From positions 1 to 64,000 of the forward strand of contig CAMCVA010000002.1 in assembly GCA_945879625.1 (NCBI GenBank): DNA of 64,000 bases. The letters run 5' to 3'. Shown piece by piece: positions 7,339 to 16,459 of the stretch (the stretch's first letter is position 1; every line of letters begins with the position of its first letter). The stretch is from Flavobacterium psychrophilum. Its GTDB lineage: Bacteria; Bacteroidota; Bacteroidia; Flavobacteriales; Flavobacteriaceae. Made by a program: the position numbers and the translations under genes. A model generated the notes under the pieces. It was given only the letters and a program-made list of their open reading frames with translations, made no database searches and was not told the DNA's origin.

Positions 7339-8484
7339 TTAACCCAAATCGTATTTCATTTTTCGTAAGATTCGCAAGGATTCTTTAAAGGACAAATAAA
7401 TAGACGGATAGGGTTTTAGCAATGACTTGGCGTCAATTAGTTTGTGTTTGGCTTCGTCAAATCCGTTGAAGTAGCAGATCATAAATGTAGATGGGAGGTT
7501 TTCTAAATCTAGAAGTTCTTGCGTCGTCAAGGTGATGTCATGGGCCAATTTTTTTAACAAGGCCAGGTTGGTGTTGTACACGTGGTGCAAGATTTTTTTG
7601 TCAAATGCAGGCGGATTAAACAACAGTTCACGTTCAATTTTGTAGAATCCATTGTCAAAAAAATGCAGGGTTTGTTTCTCTAATGGGTAATAATTTATAG
7701 TCTTATTTGCTTCTATGGGAACAAACTCCGTAATGGTAAAACTGTGTAAATCATAGGCAATAGTAACCACATCCAAGGCAGAATAGAACAACTTAATCTG
7801 CTCGTTTATGAGCTCAATATCCACTCGAGAAAGATAGGTGGTGTCGCCCACTTTTTTTTGAATTCCAGCCCAACAAATCACAAACAGTTCTTTGAAAACT
7901 TTGTGTTTTGACCAAATATTTTTGTGGCTAATGTTAATGAAATCGAGCACCCCGTCTAAGGTATAGGCAATGTTGTTTCGGGAAATGTTTTCGATTCCAC
8001 CTACAATTTCTTTGTTGAGTTTACTGTGATCGATAGGGCCTTCGTATGGAATTGAGTTGCTTCCAATACGGATATATCGGGTGTTTGCCGTGATGGTGTG
8101 GATGTTTTTCTTAAAAAAAGCCGCCTGAGATTTCTTTTTCTTTTTTATGGTCACCAACCCAATTACCTTGTCTTTTGGCAGGTTTGGAAACGGGACATTT
8201 TCGTACTGTATCTCGGGTGGATTTTCTAAGTAGGCATTCACTAAATTTTGAATGCGACTGTCGTCAAAAAAATCATCCCCAATTAGCTCGTTGTCGTGAT
8301 CTTCTACCCCCACCACGATATACGAATTATTGAAAAGGTTTGAATTTGATAGGGCGCAAATGTGTTTCAAAAACTTAGCTTTCCCTTCCTTAGTGTGTAA
8401 ATTTAGCTGTCTTTTTTTGTCATAAAAACTCGACTCGTCATGGTGAGCTAATAAGTTTTTTATCAAAAGGCGCCTATTTATCAT
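7339..8484 (-). CDS. AlbA_2 (Schlafen-type) domain ATP-binding protein
   Basis: A 381-residue protein. The N-terminal 150 residues match the AlbA_2/divergent AAA domain: ESSFYDKKRQL, then KFLKHICALSNSNLFNNSYIVVGVEDHDNELIGDDF, and later a Lys-rich loop and RYIRIGSNSIPYEG. In Bacteria this domain is found in regulators and in defence proteins that act on RNA or nucleotides. The C-terminal half (about 160-381) is unlike any family I know and holds no clear helix-turn-helix. It is the last gene of a probable operon, 11 bp after the SDR gene. The actual substrate is unknown. Confidence 0.75.
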   Translation of the reverse strand: MINRRLLIKNLLAHHDESSFYDKKRQLNLHTKEGKAKFLKHICALSNSNLFNNSYIVVGVEDHDNELIGDDFFDDSRIQNLVNAYLENPPEIQYENVPFPNLPKDKVIGLVTIKKKKKSQAAFFKKNIHTITANTRYIRIGSNSIPYEGPIDHSKLNKEIVGGIENISRNNIAYTLDGVLDFINISHKNIWSKHKVFKELFVICWAGIQKKVGDTTYLSRVDIELINEQIKLFYSALDVVTIAYDLHSFTITEFVPIEANKTINYYPLEKQTLHFFDNGFYKIERELLFNPPAFDKKILHHVYNTNLALLKKLAHDITLTTQELLDLENLPSTFMICYFNGFDEAKHKLIDAKSLLKPYPSIYLSFKESLRILRKMKYDLG

Positions 8485-8495
8485 GAAATTTAAGG

Positions 8496-9245
8496 TTAAT
8501 CTCGTTTCACCAAAGTTGAACTGGCTTGCGCGGTGCTAAACACAATCAAGTCGGCAATATTCACATGATACGGTCGGGTGAGCACAAAGTGAATGATGTC
8601 GGCTATGTCTTCGGGTTGCAAGGGTTGAAAACCTTGGTATACTTTGGCGGCGCGTTCTTGATCGCCTTTAAAGCGCACTTCCGAAAATTCGGTGGCCACC
8701 ATACCCGGATGAATGGCGCCTACTTTTATCCCAAAAGGATTCAAATCCATGCGCATGGCATGATTCAAGGCTTCGACGGCATGTTTGGTGGCGCAATATA
8801 CGTTGCCGTTGGGATACACTTCTTTGCCGGCGGTGGAGCCAATGTGAATAATATGTCCCGCTTCACGGGCAATCATTTGCGGAATAATGGCCTTTGAAAC
8901 ATACAACAAGCCTTTGAGGTTGATGTCAATCATGGCGTCCCAGTCGGCGATACTGCCGGTTTGAATCGGATCAAGTCCGTGGGCGTTTCCCGCATTATTC
9001 AGTAAAATATCGATCTGATTAAATGGCGCTGGCAACGAAGCTACGGCAGCAACAACCGCTGCATTGTCGCGCACATCAAAGCACAAGGAATGAACTTGCG
9101 TAAAAGCCGAGAGTTCTTGTTGCAAGGATTCCAATCGGTCATTTCGTCGGCCACAAAGCACCAATTTAAATTGGTTTTTGGCCAACAATCGTGCCGTTGC
9201 ACGGCCTATTCCACTGGTTGCTCCTGTAATGAGGATGGTTTTCAT
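8496..9245 (-). CDS. SDR family NAD(P)-dependent oxidoreductase (YdfG-like)
   Basis: A 249-residue classical short-chain dehydrogenase. Cofactor motif TGATSGIG is at residues 7-14, NNAG near 87, the catalytic Ser in HIGSTAGKE near 137 and the YxxxK motif in YCATKHA near 150. The Arg-rich CGRRNDR segment after strand 2 suggests NADP preference. The arrangement resembles the serine 3-dehydrogenase/3-hydroxy acid dehydrogenase group (YdfG). It probably oxidises hydroxy acids or reduces malonic semialdehyde-type compounds, but the substrate is not fixed by sequence. The operon context has HAAO and ALDH upstream. Confidence 0.88.
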   Translation of the reverse strand: MKTILITGATSGIGRATARLLAKNQFKLVLCGRRNDRLESLQQELSAFTQVHSLCFDVRDNAAVVAAVASLPAPFNQIDILLNNAGNAHGLDPIQTGSIADWDAMIDINLKGLLYVSKAIIPQMIAREAGHIIHIGSTAGKEVYPNGNVYCATKHAVEALNHAMRMDLNPFGIKVGAIHPGMVATEFSEVRFKGDQERAAKVYQGFQPLQPEDIADIIHFVLTRPYHVNIADLIVFSTAQASSTLVKRD

Positions 9246-9289
9246 GGGTTGTATATAGAAGGGTTATGGGCTAAAAGAAAATCAACCCT

Positions 9290-9664
9290 TTACTGAGGAA
9301 TCAAATTGACTACTAAGGTTTGGGGAATTACGTGGCATTCGTCGGCCGTGACCGTGAGAGGTGCCGAGGTATAAGGAATGTACCCGTCTTTTGAAACCGA
9401 AATAACATAAGTTCCTTGACGTTCGTAAGCGCCCGAGAAAACGGTACTGCCTTGGTAAAATTCAAGCGGTTCAACATAGCTGCCTTCGGTGGCAACTACG
9501 CTAATGCCGGTGGTTTCAAAAGTACTGCTGCTGTTCAATCGCACTTGCACGTTGAGCCCAGCTCGGGCTTCGGTGGTGCAAAAAATGTCGTCTTGCGGAG
9601 AATCTTCACAAGTCGATGCCATGAGAAAAGGCAAACAACAACACAACAGCAGTACTTTTTTCAT
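9290..9664 (-). CDS. small exported protein with carboxypeptidase-regulatory-like fold
   Basis: A 124-residue protein. The start MKKVLLLCCCLPFLMASTC gives a signal peptide with a possible lipobox Cys at residue 19. The mature part reads as one beta-sandwich: GLNVQVRL, SVVATEGSYVEPL, TVFSGAYERQGTYVISVSKDGYIPYTS and LTVTADECHVIPQTLVVNL. The phrase VSKDGY is typical of the carboxypeptidase D regulatory-like domain. Cysteines near residues 29 and 110 may pair. Probably periplasmic or surface anchored; function unknown. It starts 11 bp after the ALDH stop and 44 bp before the SDR. Confidence 0.72.
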   Translation of the reverse strand: MKKVLLLCCCLPFLMASTCEDSPQDDIFCTTEARAGLNVQVRLNSSSTFETTGISVVATEGSYVEPLEFYQGSTVFSGAYERQGTYVISVSKDGYIPYTSAPLTVTADECHVIPQTLVVNLIPQ

Positions 9665-9675
9665 TGTATTAGAAC

Positions 9676-11229
9676 TTACAAATCGAACTTAATTCCTTGA
9701 GCCAAAGGCAAACTTGTAGTATAATTGATGGTATTGGTTTGACGACGCATGTATACTTTCCATGCATCAGAGCCTGATTCGCGACCGCCACCGGTTTCTT
9801 TTTCACCACCAAATGCGCCACCAATTTCGGCACCAGAAGTACCAATATTTACGTTGGCTATTCCGCAATCAGATCCCGCTACCGACAAGAAGGCCTCGGC
9901 TTCTCTCAAGTTGTTGGTCATAATCGCTGAGGATAATCCTTGCGCTACGCCATTTTGAATTTCGATGGCTTGGGTAACGTCCCCGCTGTATTTTAATAAG
10001 TATAAAACCGGTGCAAATGTTTCGTGTTGTACAATTGCAAAGTTATTTTGTGCCTCGGCAATCGCAGGTTTCACATAACAACCGCTCTCGTAGCCTTCTC
10101 CGTTTAATACGCCGCCGGGTACAATTAATTTTCCGCCCTCGGCAACTACTTGGTCTAAGGCACGTTGGTAGGCTTCTACTGCTTGCACATCAATCAGCGG
10201 GCCTACGTGGTTGTTTTGGTCTAAGGGGTTTCCGATGCGCAATTGGCCATAAGCGCCCACAATGGCATCGCGCACTTTGTCGTAAATGCTATCGTGTATA
10301 ATCAATCGACGGGTTGACGTACAACGTTGTCCTGCCGTTCCCACAGCACCAAAAACAGCGCCAATTACCGTCATTTTGATGTCGGCATCGGGAGTGACAA
10401 TAATGGCATTGTTTCCGCCCAATTCCAATAACGATCTACCCAATCTTCCCGCCACTGCTTGTGCAACCAATTTGCCCATACGTGTAGATCCTGTGGCCGA
10501 AACCAAAGGCACGCGCGTATCGGCTGTCATCAATTCGCCAATTTTGTAATCGCCATTTATCAAACAAGAAATCCCTTCGGGCATGTTGTTTTCTTTGAGT
10601 ACCTCAGCAATAATGTTTTGACAAGCAATGCCGCAAAGTGGTGTTTTTTCTGAAGGTTTCCATATGCACACATCGCCCGCAATCCAAGCCAAAGCCGTGT
10701 TCCAAGCCCAAACGGCTACTGGGAAGTTAAAGGCTGATATGATGCCTACTACGCCCAACGAATGGTATTGCTCGTACATGCGGTGTCCCGGACGTTCCGA
10801 ATGCATCGTCAATCCATGCAACTGACGCGATAAACCCACGGCAAAATCACAGATGTCGATCATTTCTTGTACTTCGCCATAGCCTTCTTGCAAGGATTTT
10901 CCCATTTCGTAGGAAACCAATTTGCCCAAGGCTTCTTTATGCATGCGTAATTTATCGCCAAACTGACGCACCAATTCACCACGTTGTGGAGCCGGCATCA
11001 TTTTGAATGTTTTAAAAGCTGCCGTAGCGGCTTGCATGGCTTGCTCGTAATCAGCTGGTGTAGACTGTTTTACCTTTCCTATTAATTGGCCATCTACTGG
11101 CGAATAACTTTCTAAAAGTGTTCCGTTTGAAAAATTGTGCTGTCCGGTTGAAGTTCCTTCGTTAATGTCTTTCACGCCCAATTGCGCCAAAGCTGCTTTC
11201 ATCCCAAATTGGTCTGCTTGTGTATTCAT
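9676..11229 (-). CDS. ALDH7-type aldehyde dehydrogenase (aminoadipate semialdehyde dehydrogenase)
   Basis: A 517-residue aldehyde dehydrogenase. Visible motifs are AFNFPVAVWAWNTALA (cofactor entrance), KPSEKTPL, TGSTRMGK, the catalytic Glu in LLELGGNNA and the catalytic Cys in GTAGQRCTSTRR. The C-terminal signature GAFGGEKETGGGRESGSDAW is characteristic of the ALDH7 (antiquitin) subgroup. Members oxidise alpha-aminoadipate semialdehyde/piperideine-6-carboxylate to aminoadipate in lysine breakdown. Because it follows 3-hydroxyanthranilate dioxygenase by 24 bp, 2-aminomuconate semialdehyde is a second possible substrate, but the motif favours ALDH7. Cytoplasmic. Confidence 0.88.
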   Translation of the reverse strand: MNTQADQFGMKAALAQLGVKDINEGTSTGQHNFSNGTLLESYSPVDGQLIGKVKQSTPADYEQAMQAATAAFKTFKMMPAPQRGELVRQFGDKLRMHKEALGKLVSYEMGKSLQEGYGEVQEMIDICDFAVGLSRQLHGLTMHSERPGHRMYEQYHSLGVVGIISAFNFPVAVWAWNTALAWIAGDVCIWKPSEKTPLCGIACQNIIAEVLKENNMPEGISCLINGDYKIGELMTADTRVPLVSATGSTRMGKLVAQAVAGRLGRSLLELGGNNAIIVTPDADIKMTVIGAVFGAVGTAGQRCTSTRRLIIHDSIYDKVRDAIVGAYGQLRIGNPLDQNNHVGPLIDVQAVEAYQRALDQVVAEGGKLIVPGGVLNGEGYESGCYVKPAIAEAQNNFAIVQHETFAPVLYLLKYSGDVTQAIEIQNGVAQGLSSAIMTNNLREAEAFLSVAGSDCGIANVNIGTSGAEIGGAFGGEKETGGGRESGSDAWKVYMRRQTNTINYTTSLPLAQGIKFDL

Positions 11230-11253
11230 CTTCTTGTATTGTTTCGTTTTAAT

Positions 11254-11790
11254 TTAATTTTTGGTGTATTTTGGATCGGTGGGCAGTTCTGTTCCACATT
11301 CGCTGCACGTTCTTAACTGTTGGCTGTTGTAAAAATGAATGAAATGTGGCAAGAAATCTTTTTCGATGTTGTGTAATTCAAAGTAGACTTCGTATAGTTT
11401 GTGGTTGCAGGAATCGCAATGCCACAGCAAGCCGTCGGTGAATCCTTTTCCGGCACGTTTGCGTTCTATAACTAAGCCAATCGAATTTTCGGACCGAACC
11501 GGCGAATGCGGCACTTTAGCCGGATGCAAGTACATGTCGCCCGCCTGCAATTGCATTTCTTTGCGTTGTCCGTCTTCCTGAATCACCACCGTAATAGTGC
11601 CTTCTAGCTGATAAAAAAGCTCCTCCGTTTCGTTGTAATGGTAATCTTTTCGGGCATTAGGTCCGGCCACAATCATCACGATATAATCCCCAGAATCAAC
11701 ATAGATGTTTTTGTTGCCCACGGGTGGTTTGAGCAAATAACGGTTGTCGTTGATCCATTGGTTGAGATTGAATGGGAGTGAAATGGCCAT
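11254..11790 (-). CDS. nbaC: 3-hydroxyanthranilate 3,4-dioxygenase
   Basis: A 178-residue cupin. The iron ligands are seen in DYHYNETEELFYQL (His and Glu) and in YLHPAKVPHSPVR (His). The C-terminus carries the extra rubredoxin-like metal site found in bacterial enzymes: CDSC near 125 and CSEC near 163. It opens the ring of 3-hydroxyanthranilate to 2-amino-3-carboxymuconate semialdehyde in the kynurenine pathway, feeding NAD synthesis or tryptophan breakdown. The rest of the pathway is not in this window. It starts 2 bp after the endonuclease-like gene stops. Confidence 0.93.
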   Translation of the reverse strand: MAISLPFNLNQWINDNRYLLKPPVGNKNIYVDSGDYIVMIVAGPNARKDYHYNETEELFYQLEGTITVVIQEDGQRKEMQLQAGDMYLHPAKVPHSPVRSENSIGLVIERKRAGKGFTDGLLWHCDSCNHKLYEVYFELHNIEKDFLPHFIHFYNSQQLRTCSECGTELPTDPKYTKN

Positions 11791-11792
11791 AT

Positions 11793-12905
11793 TTAATTCA
11801 TTTGTTTGATGAGGTAAATATAGACCGGAAAGTGATCGCTGTATCCAATTTCATTGGCTTGATGACGCAGCGGATAGCCTTTGTATTGCCCGGTGGTTTG
11901 AATCATAAAGGGCTTGTTGTAAATGCCGGCTTTCCAATAGCGGTAGGAAGAATAGTCTTTCTGGATTAAGGTTTCAGACACCATAATTTGGTCAAAAATA
12001 TCGCCGGCGTCGCGGTAAAATAAGGAGGCGTTTCCTTTGTAAAACATTTCTTCAAACGGGTTATAAATGCCAAATTCCTGCACTTCCTCTTTTTTGCGTT
12101 TGGCTCCAATGCCTTGTTTTACGCTCTTGTTGTAGGTGCCGTCGTTTAGGTCGCCCATCGAAATGATCTTGGCTTTGGGATTAATTTTATAAATCGAATC
12201 TATAATTCTTCGGTTGAGTTTTCCGGCTTCTTCCCGAAACGGACTGCTTTTTTTCTCTCCTCCCGATCGAGATGGCCAGTGATTGACCAAGATGTTTATT
12301 TCATCTCCATCCAAATACCCGGTTACTAAAAGTACGTCGCGGGTGTAAATTCTTGTGCTGGTGTCGTAGTCTATCTTGTCGGTATCGGCTTTGTCTTCTT
12401 CGGTTTCTTTGCTGTCCTTTTCGTTGGATTTAACCTTTTTGCTATACACCATCAGCGGAATATTCTTAGTGTTTATGGGTCTAAAATGCTGCTTTTTGTA
12501 CAACAGTGCCACATCGATACCCCGTTTGTCGGGCGATTCGTAATGCACGATGCCGTAGTCGCTGCTTTGCATTAACGGTTCTTTTACTAGGTCTTCTAAA
12601 ACACCTCTGTTTTCTATTTCTGATCCACCAATAAAAGTAGGGGATTCCTTTTGCTGTTCTCCGGTTCCTATTTGAGTTATAACCGTAGCTAAGTTCTGAA
12701 GCTTTTGCTTGTACTTCTTGGAAGTCCAATTTTGAGCACCTTCGGGCAACCACTCTTCGTCATTATTGGGATTATTAATGGTGTCAAACAAATTCTCAAA
12801 GTTGTAAAAAGCAACGGTATGCACCGCAAATTTTTTGTCTTGCGCTGTTGAAGCAACTGTTGCAAAAAAGAGAAGAAAAAGGCCAATTGGTTTAGAAATC
12901 CGCAT
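11793..12905 (-). CDS. exported endonuclease/exonuclease/phosphatase family protein
   Basis: The start at 12905 (MRISKPIGLFLLFFATVAS) gives a signal peptide; the open frame extends to 12983 with no plausible leader. The protein is 370 residues. EEP fold motifs: YNFENLFDT near residue 33 (metal Asn/Glu), a later VNHWPSRSGG near 205 (His-Trp-Pro), MGDLNDGT near 250 (Asp-Asn) and GYSDHFPVYI near 355 (Ser-Asp-His). Together these form the full active site. The family includes DNases and lipid phosphatases; an exported form next to a TonB receptor operon points to nucleic acid or phosphate ester scavenging. It leads the minus-strand operon. Confidence 0.87.
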   Translation of the reverse strand: MRISKPIGLFLLFFATVASTAQDKKFAVHTVAFYNFENLFDTINNPNNDEEWLPEGAQNWTSKKYKQKLQNLATVITQIGTGEQQKESPTFIGGSEIENRGVLEDLVKEPLMQSSDYGIVHYESPDKRGIDVALLYKKQHFRPINTKNIPLMVYSKKVKSNEKDSKETEEDKADTDKIDYDTSTRIYTRDVLLVTGYLDGDEINILVNHWPSRSGGEKKSSPFREEAGKLNRRIIDSIYKINPKAKIISMGDLNDGTYNKSVKQGIGAKRKKEEVQEFGIYNPFEEMFYKGNASLFYRDAGDIFDQIMVSETLIQKDYSSYRYWKAGIYNKPFMIQTTGQYKGYPLRHQANEIGYSDHFPVYIYLIKQMN

Positions 12906-12978
12906 AAGTAGGGTGTTAATGAATGATGAAGTTTGGGACAAACTTGGAAACAAAAGTAAATAATAATAATTTAAAAGG

Positions 12979-12986
12979 TACATTTG
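12979..12986 (+). promoter_or_regulatory. -7 element TACATTTG before the TonB-dependent receptor
   Basis: TACATTTG matches TAnnTTTG and lies 34 nt upstream of the ATG at 13021, in the 115-bp gap shared with the divergent endonuclease gene. No TTTG occurs at the right distance for a standard -33, so it may need an activator. Confidence 0.45.
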
Positions 12987-13020
12987 CTTTCGTTAAGAAA
13001 TAAACAGTAAAAAATTATCT

Positions 13021-15840
13021 ATGAAAAAACTTGTTTTTAGTACATTTTTTGTATTGCAAGTGGTTTTCCTCTTCGCACAATCAGCAACCGGAGTCTCTGG
13101 AAAAATTGTGGATTCAAAATCACAAAAAGCAATTCAAAATGTAGTAGTATCCATTCCAAACACCAACCTGAGCCAGCTCACTGATTCAGATGGGCGATTT
13201 TCGATTGAGAACGTTCCCGCAGGAAATCAATTGCTGCAGGTAAAATCAATGGGCTACCGGGATCAACTGCTACAAGTGGAGATTGCTGCAGGCAAAATGC
13301 TTGATTTAGGGGTTGTAGTTGCGCAAGAAGACCAAACGGTAGAACAACAATTGGCTTTGGTTACCATAACCGAAAGCGATTTGGGCGATGACAACAGTGG
13401 CTCGGAAAGCACCTCTGGTTTGTTGCAAGCCTCTCGTGATGCCTTCCAACAATCGGCAGCATTCAACTGGGGTCAGGCCCGATTCCGAATCCGCGGCTTA
13501 GATAATGAATACAGCACCACCATGATAAATGGGGTGTCCATGAATAAAATATATGACGGAAGACCGCAATGGAGCAATTGGGGAGGATTAAATGATGCTA
13601 CCCGAAATCAGGAATTCACTATGGGTTCTGCTCCTTCTGATTATACGTTTGGCGGAATTTTAGGAACCCAAGAAATTAATACACGAGCATCCAGTTACCG
13701 AAAAGGATCAAGAATTTCATTCTCAGGAACAAACACCAACTACAGCTGGAGATCGATGGCTACCCACGCTTCAGGTATGAACAAAAATGGATGGGCGTTT
13801 GTGGTATCGGCCTCCAGAAGATGGGCTGAAGAAGGGTTCTTCGAAGGTACCAATTATGCTGCTAATTCTGTCTTTGCGAGTGTAGAGAAAAAAATAAACG
13901 AACGTCATTCCATTAACTTCACCTCTATTTATTCCCAAAACAAAAGAGGCAAAAGTTCTCCCAATACTGCTGAAGTAACTCGATTGAAAGGCATTGAATA
14001 CAACTCGTTCTGGGGCTGGCAAGAAGGCGAAAAAAGAAACTCGCGCTACAAAGAAATAGAGGAGCCAATCAATATGTTGAGTCATTTTTGGAAAATATCT
14101 AACAAAACAAATCTACACACGAACCTTTCTTACCAGACTGGTTTTATTGGAAATAGCCGCTTGGACTTTCAGTTGGCCAACAACCCCGACCCAACCTACT
14201 ACAAAAATTTACCCAGTTATTACCTCAATGATCCCTCGTATTCAGTGCCTACTTATGGGCCTGACAACGTAACCATTATAGGTTATACTAACCCTACTGC
14301 TGCGGCTGCAGCCAATAATTTTATTGGCGATGGTCAACTGAATTGGCGCAACCTATACTACACCAATCAAATAATCAACGGCGGACAACGAAGCGCATAT
14401 GTTTTGTATGAAGACCGGGTTCAGGACAGCCAATGGAGCGGAAGTTCTTATTTAAATTCCTCTATTGCCAACAACATCGTGCTTAATGCTGGTGTGAGTT
14501 TTAGAAAATTAAAATCGAACAACTTCCAAAAATTAATTGACCTATTGGGCGGAAGCTACTTTAATGACATTGACCCATTCTTTATAGGAAATGCTGGACA
14601 AACTGATTTAAATAATCCGGACAGACAAGTAAGAGAGGGTGAAGCATATGGATACAATTACACATTAAATGCGCTCACTTTTGATGGCTTCACGCAATTT
14701 AAATTTAGCTACAAAAAAATTGATTTCTATTTGGGCCAAACTTTTTCACGAACAGAATACCAACGTGAAGGAAATTACAAAAATGGGATTTATGCCGACA
14801 CCTCTTTTGGGAAGAGCGCCACAACTACCTTTGAAAATTTTGGATTTAAAGGCGGTTTAACCTACAAACTAAGTGGAAGACAGTTTCTTGATTTCAACAC
14901 CGTGTTCATGACCAAAGCGCCTAATTTACGAAACACCTTTTCTAACGCGCGCCTCAACAATACCATCACGCCAAATTTAAACAGTGAGTCAATTATGGGG
15001 GCCGACCTAAGCTACATTATCAAAGCGCCAAAATTTAAAGCGCGTGTAACCGGATTCTTCAATAGAATTTCAAATGCTACACAAATTTCTTTCTTCTATG
15101 GCGAAGGAATTTTTGATGCCGGTGAAGATGGTGACACAGATACTGATTCGTTTATTAGCGAAATTGTTACAGGTATTAACAAAAAACACATCGGAGCAGA
15201 GCTTGGTGTTGAATACCAAATTACCTCCACAGTGAAGGTAACGGGATCTGCATCTTATGGTCAATACACTTACGATAATAATCCGAACCTGAAAATAAAT
15301 GATGATGCATTGGCTTCAACTGCGAACCCGAATCCAGTTTTTGATTTTGGGAAAGCCTACCTCAAAAATTACAGGTTGCCCGGCATGCCGCAGCAAGCCT
15401 ATTCAGTAGGATTAGAGTACCGCGATCCAAAGTTTTGGTGGATTGGTGCCAATGTGAATTATTTGGATGACAATTATTTGAGTATTTCTAATATTTTACG
15501 AACCGATAATTTTGTTACTGATGCCAACGGCTTAGGTTTTGAAGGCGCTACGGATGAATCTGTTCGCAGACTGTTGAAACAAGAGAAATTTGACCCAACC
15601 ACTTTGGTGAATTTAGTAGGAGGAAAATCATGGAAAGTGGGTGATCAAACATTTGGATTTTTTGCGTCCTTGAATAATGTATTTGACTTTAGATACAAAA
15701 CAGGCGGATTTGAACAATCTAGAAAAGCAACTTTTCCTGACTTTCAAGCGGACAACGCCAATGGTACTCCTTCTTTCGGTCCACGATATTTTTATGGCTA
15801 CGGAAGAACCTATTTCTTAAATCTTTACATCAATTTCTAA
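13021..15840 (+). CDS. TonB-dependent outer-membrane receptor
   Basis: A 939-residue protein. After a signal peptide (to FLFAQ) comes a carboxypeptidase-regulatory-like domain at about 22-95 (GKIVDSKSQKAIQNVVVSI, then DSDGRFSIENVPAG). A plug follows with RFRIRGLDNEYSTTMINGV near 155, and then a long aromatic-rich 22-strand barrel ending in YFLNLYINF, with a terminal Phe as usual. It should import a large or scarce nutrient using the proton motive force. No SusD gene is adjacent; instead two small lipoproteins follow at 10 and 6 bp. Together with the divergent exported nuclease, DNA fragments or phosphate esters are plausible ligands, by inference. Confidence 0.9.
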   Translation: MKKLVFSTFFVLQVVFLFAQSATGVSGKIVDSKSQKAIQNVVVSIPNTNLSQLTDSDGRFSIENVPAGNQLLQVKSMGYRDQLLQVEIAAGKMLDLGVVVAQEDQTVEQQLALVTITESDLGDDNSGSESTSGLLQASRDAFQQSAAFNWGQARFRIRGLDNEYSTTMINGVSMNKIYDGRPQWSNWGGLNDATRNQEFTMGSAPSDYTFGGILGTQEINTRASSYRKGSRISFSGTNTNYSWRSMATHASGMNKNGWAFVVSASRRWAEEGFFEGTNYAANSVFASVEKKINERHSINFTSIYSQNKRGKSSPNTAEVTRLKGIEYNSFWGWQEGEKRNSRYKEIEEPINMLSHFWKISNKTNLHTNLSYQTGFIGNSRLDFQLANNPDPTYYKNLPSYYLNDPSYSVPTYGPDNVTIIGYTNPTAAAAANNFIGDGQLNWRNLYYTNQIINGGQRSAYVLYEDRVQDSQWSGSSYLNSSIANNIVLNAGVSFRKLKSNNFQKLIDLLGGSYFNDIDPFFIGNAGQTDLNNPDRQVREGEAYGYNYTLNALTFDGFTQFKFSYKKIDFYLGQTFSRTEYQREGNYKNGIYADTSFGKSATTTFENFGFKGGLTYKLSGRQFLDFNTVFMTKAPNLRNTFSNARLNNTITPNLNSESIMGADLSYIIKAPKFKARVTGFFNRISNATQISFFYGEGIFDAGEDGDTDTDSFISEIVTGINKKHIGAELGVEYQITSTVKVTGSASYGQYTYDNNPNLKINDDALASTANPNPVFDFGKAYLKNYRLPGMPQQAYSVGLEYRDPKFWWIGANVNYLDDNYLSISNILRTDNFVTDANGLGFEGATDESVRRLLKQEKFDPTTLVNLVGGKSWKVGDQTFGFFASLNNVFDFRYKTGGFEQSRKATFPDFQADNANGTPSFGPRYFYGYGRTYFLNLYINF

Positions 15841-15850
15841 TCCGAATATT

Positions 15851-16453
15851 ATGAAAAACAGCACCAAACTAATTTTGCTATTTGCCTGCTTTGTTGCGGC
15901 AAGCTGCTCAAATGAAACGGAAATTGCCCCATTTAAACCATTGATTTTCTCTGAAGATTTTCCGGAGCCACAAATTAATTATAATGCCACTTTTGATTTT
16001 GAAGGGTGGACTAATTTTGCCGAAACGGGTTCAAAATTGTGGATAGAGCGCGATTATAACAACGACGGGTACATTCAATTTAGTCCTTATGGAAGCAACC
16101 AACCCTCTAACATTGGTTGGGCAATTACACCTCAAATTGAGTTAGGAAACGGAGTCGGAAAAGTTTTTGCCTTTGAATCGGCGTCTAACTTTGTAGACAA
16201 TCCAGACAATAAATTGCAAGTATACATTTCTACCGACTACAACGGCACTGATGTTTTGGCAGCCACATGGACTGAGTTGGATGCGGTAGTTGCCGACAAC
16301 ACAACTAATAATTATACTTACATTTCTTCAGGCGAAATTGATTTATCGGATTATGCCGGGGCCGTGCACTTTGCCTTTAAGGTTACCGGAAATGGATCAA
16401 CCCTGGACGGACTTTTTCAAGTGGACAAAATCAAAGTTTATTCTAACAAGTAA
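15851..16453 (+). CDS. lipoprotein with choice-of-anchor J-type domain
   Basis: A 200-residue protein. MKNSTKLILLFACFVAASC is a lipoprotein signal. The mature part has FDFEGWTNFAETGSKLWIERDYNNDGY-like sequence (split here at about residues 52-78), then GWAITPQIEL and KLQVYISTDYNGTDV. This is the jelly-roll pattern of choice-of-anchor J/DUF5017-like domains, which occur in surface-exposed Bacteroidota proteins. The second gene of the receptor operon, 10 bp after the receptor, it is likely the surface binding partner of the receptor, in the place SusD holds in other systems. Ligand unknown. Confidence 0.8.
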   Translation: MKNSTKLILLFACFVAASCSNETEIAPFKPLIFSEDFPEPQINYNATFDFEGWTNFAETGSKLWIERDYNNDGYIQFSPYGSNQPSNIGWAITPQIELGNGVGKVFAFESASNFVDNPDNKLQVYISTDYNGTDVLAATWTELDAVVADNTTNNYTYISSGEIDLSDYAGAVHFAFKVTGNGSTLDGLFQVDKIKVYSNK

Positions 16454-16459
16454 GAAATC

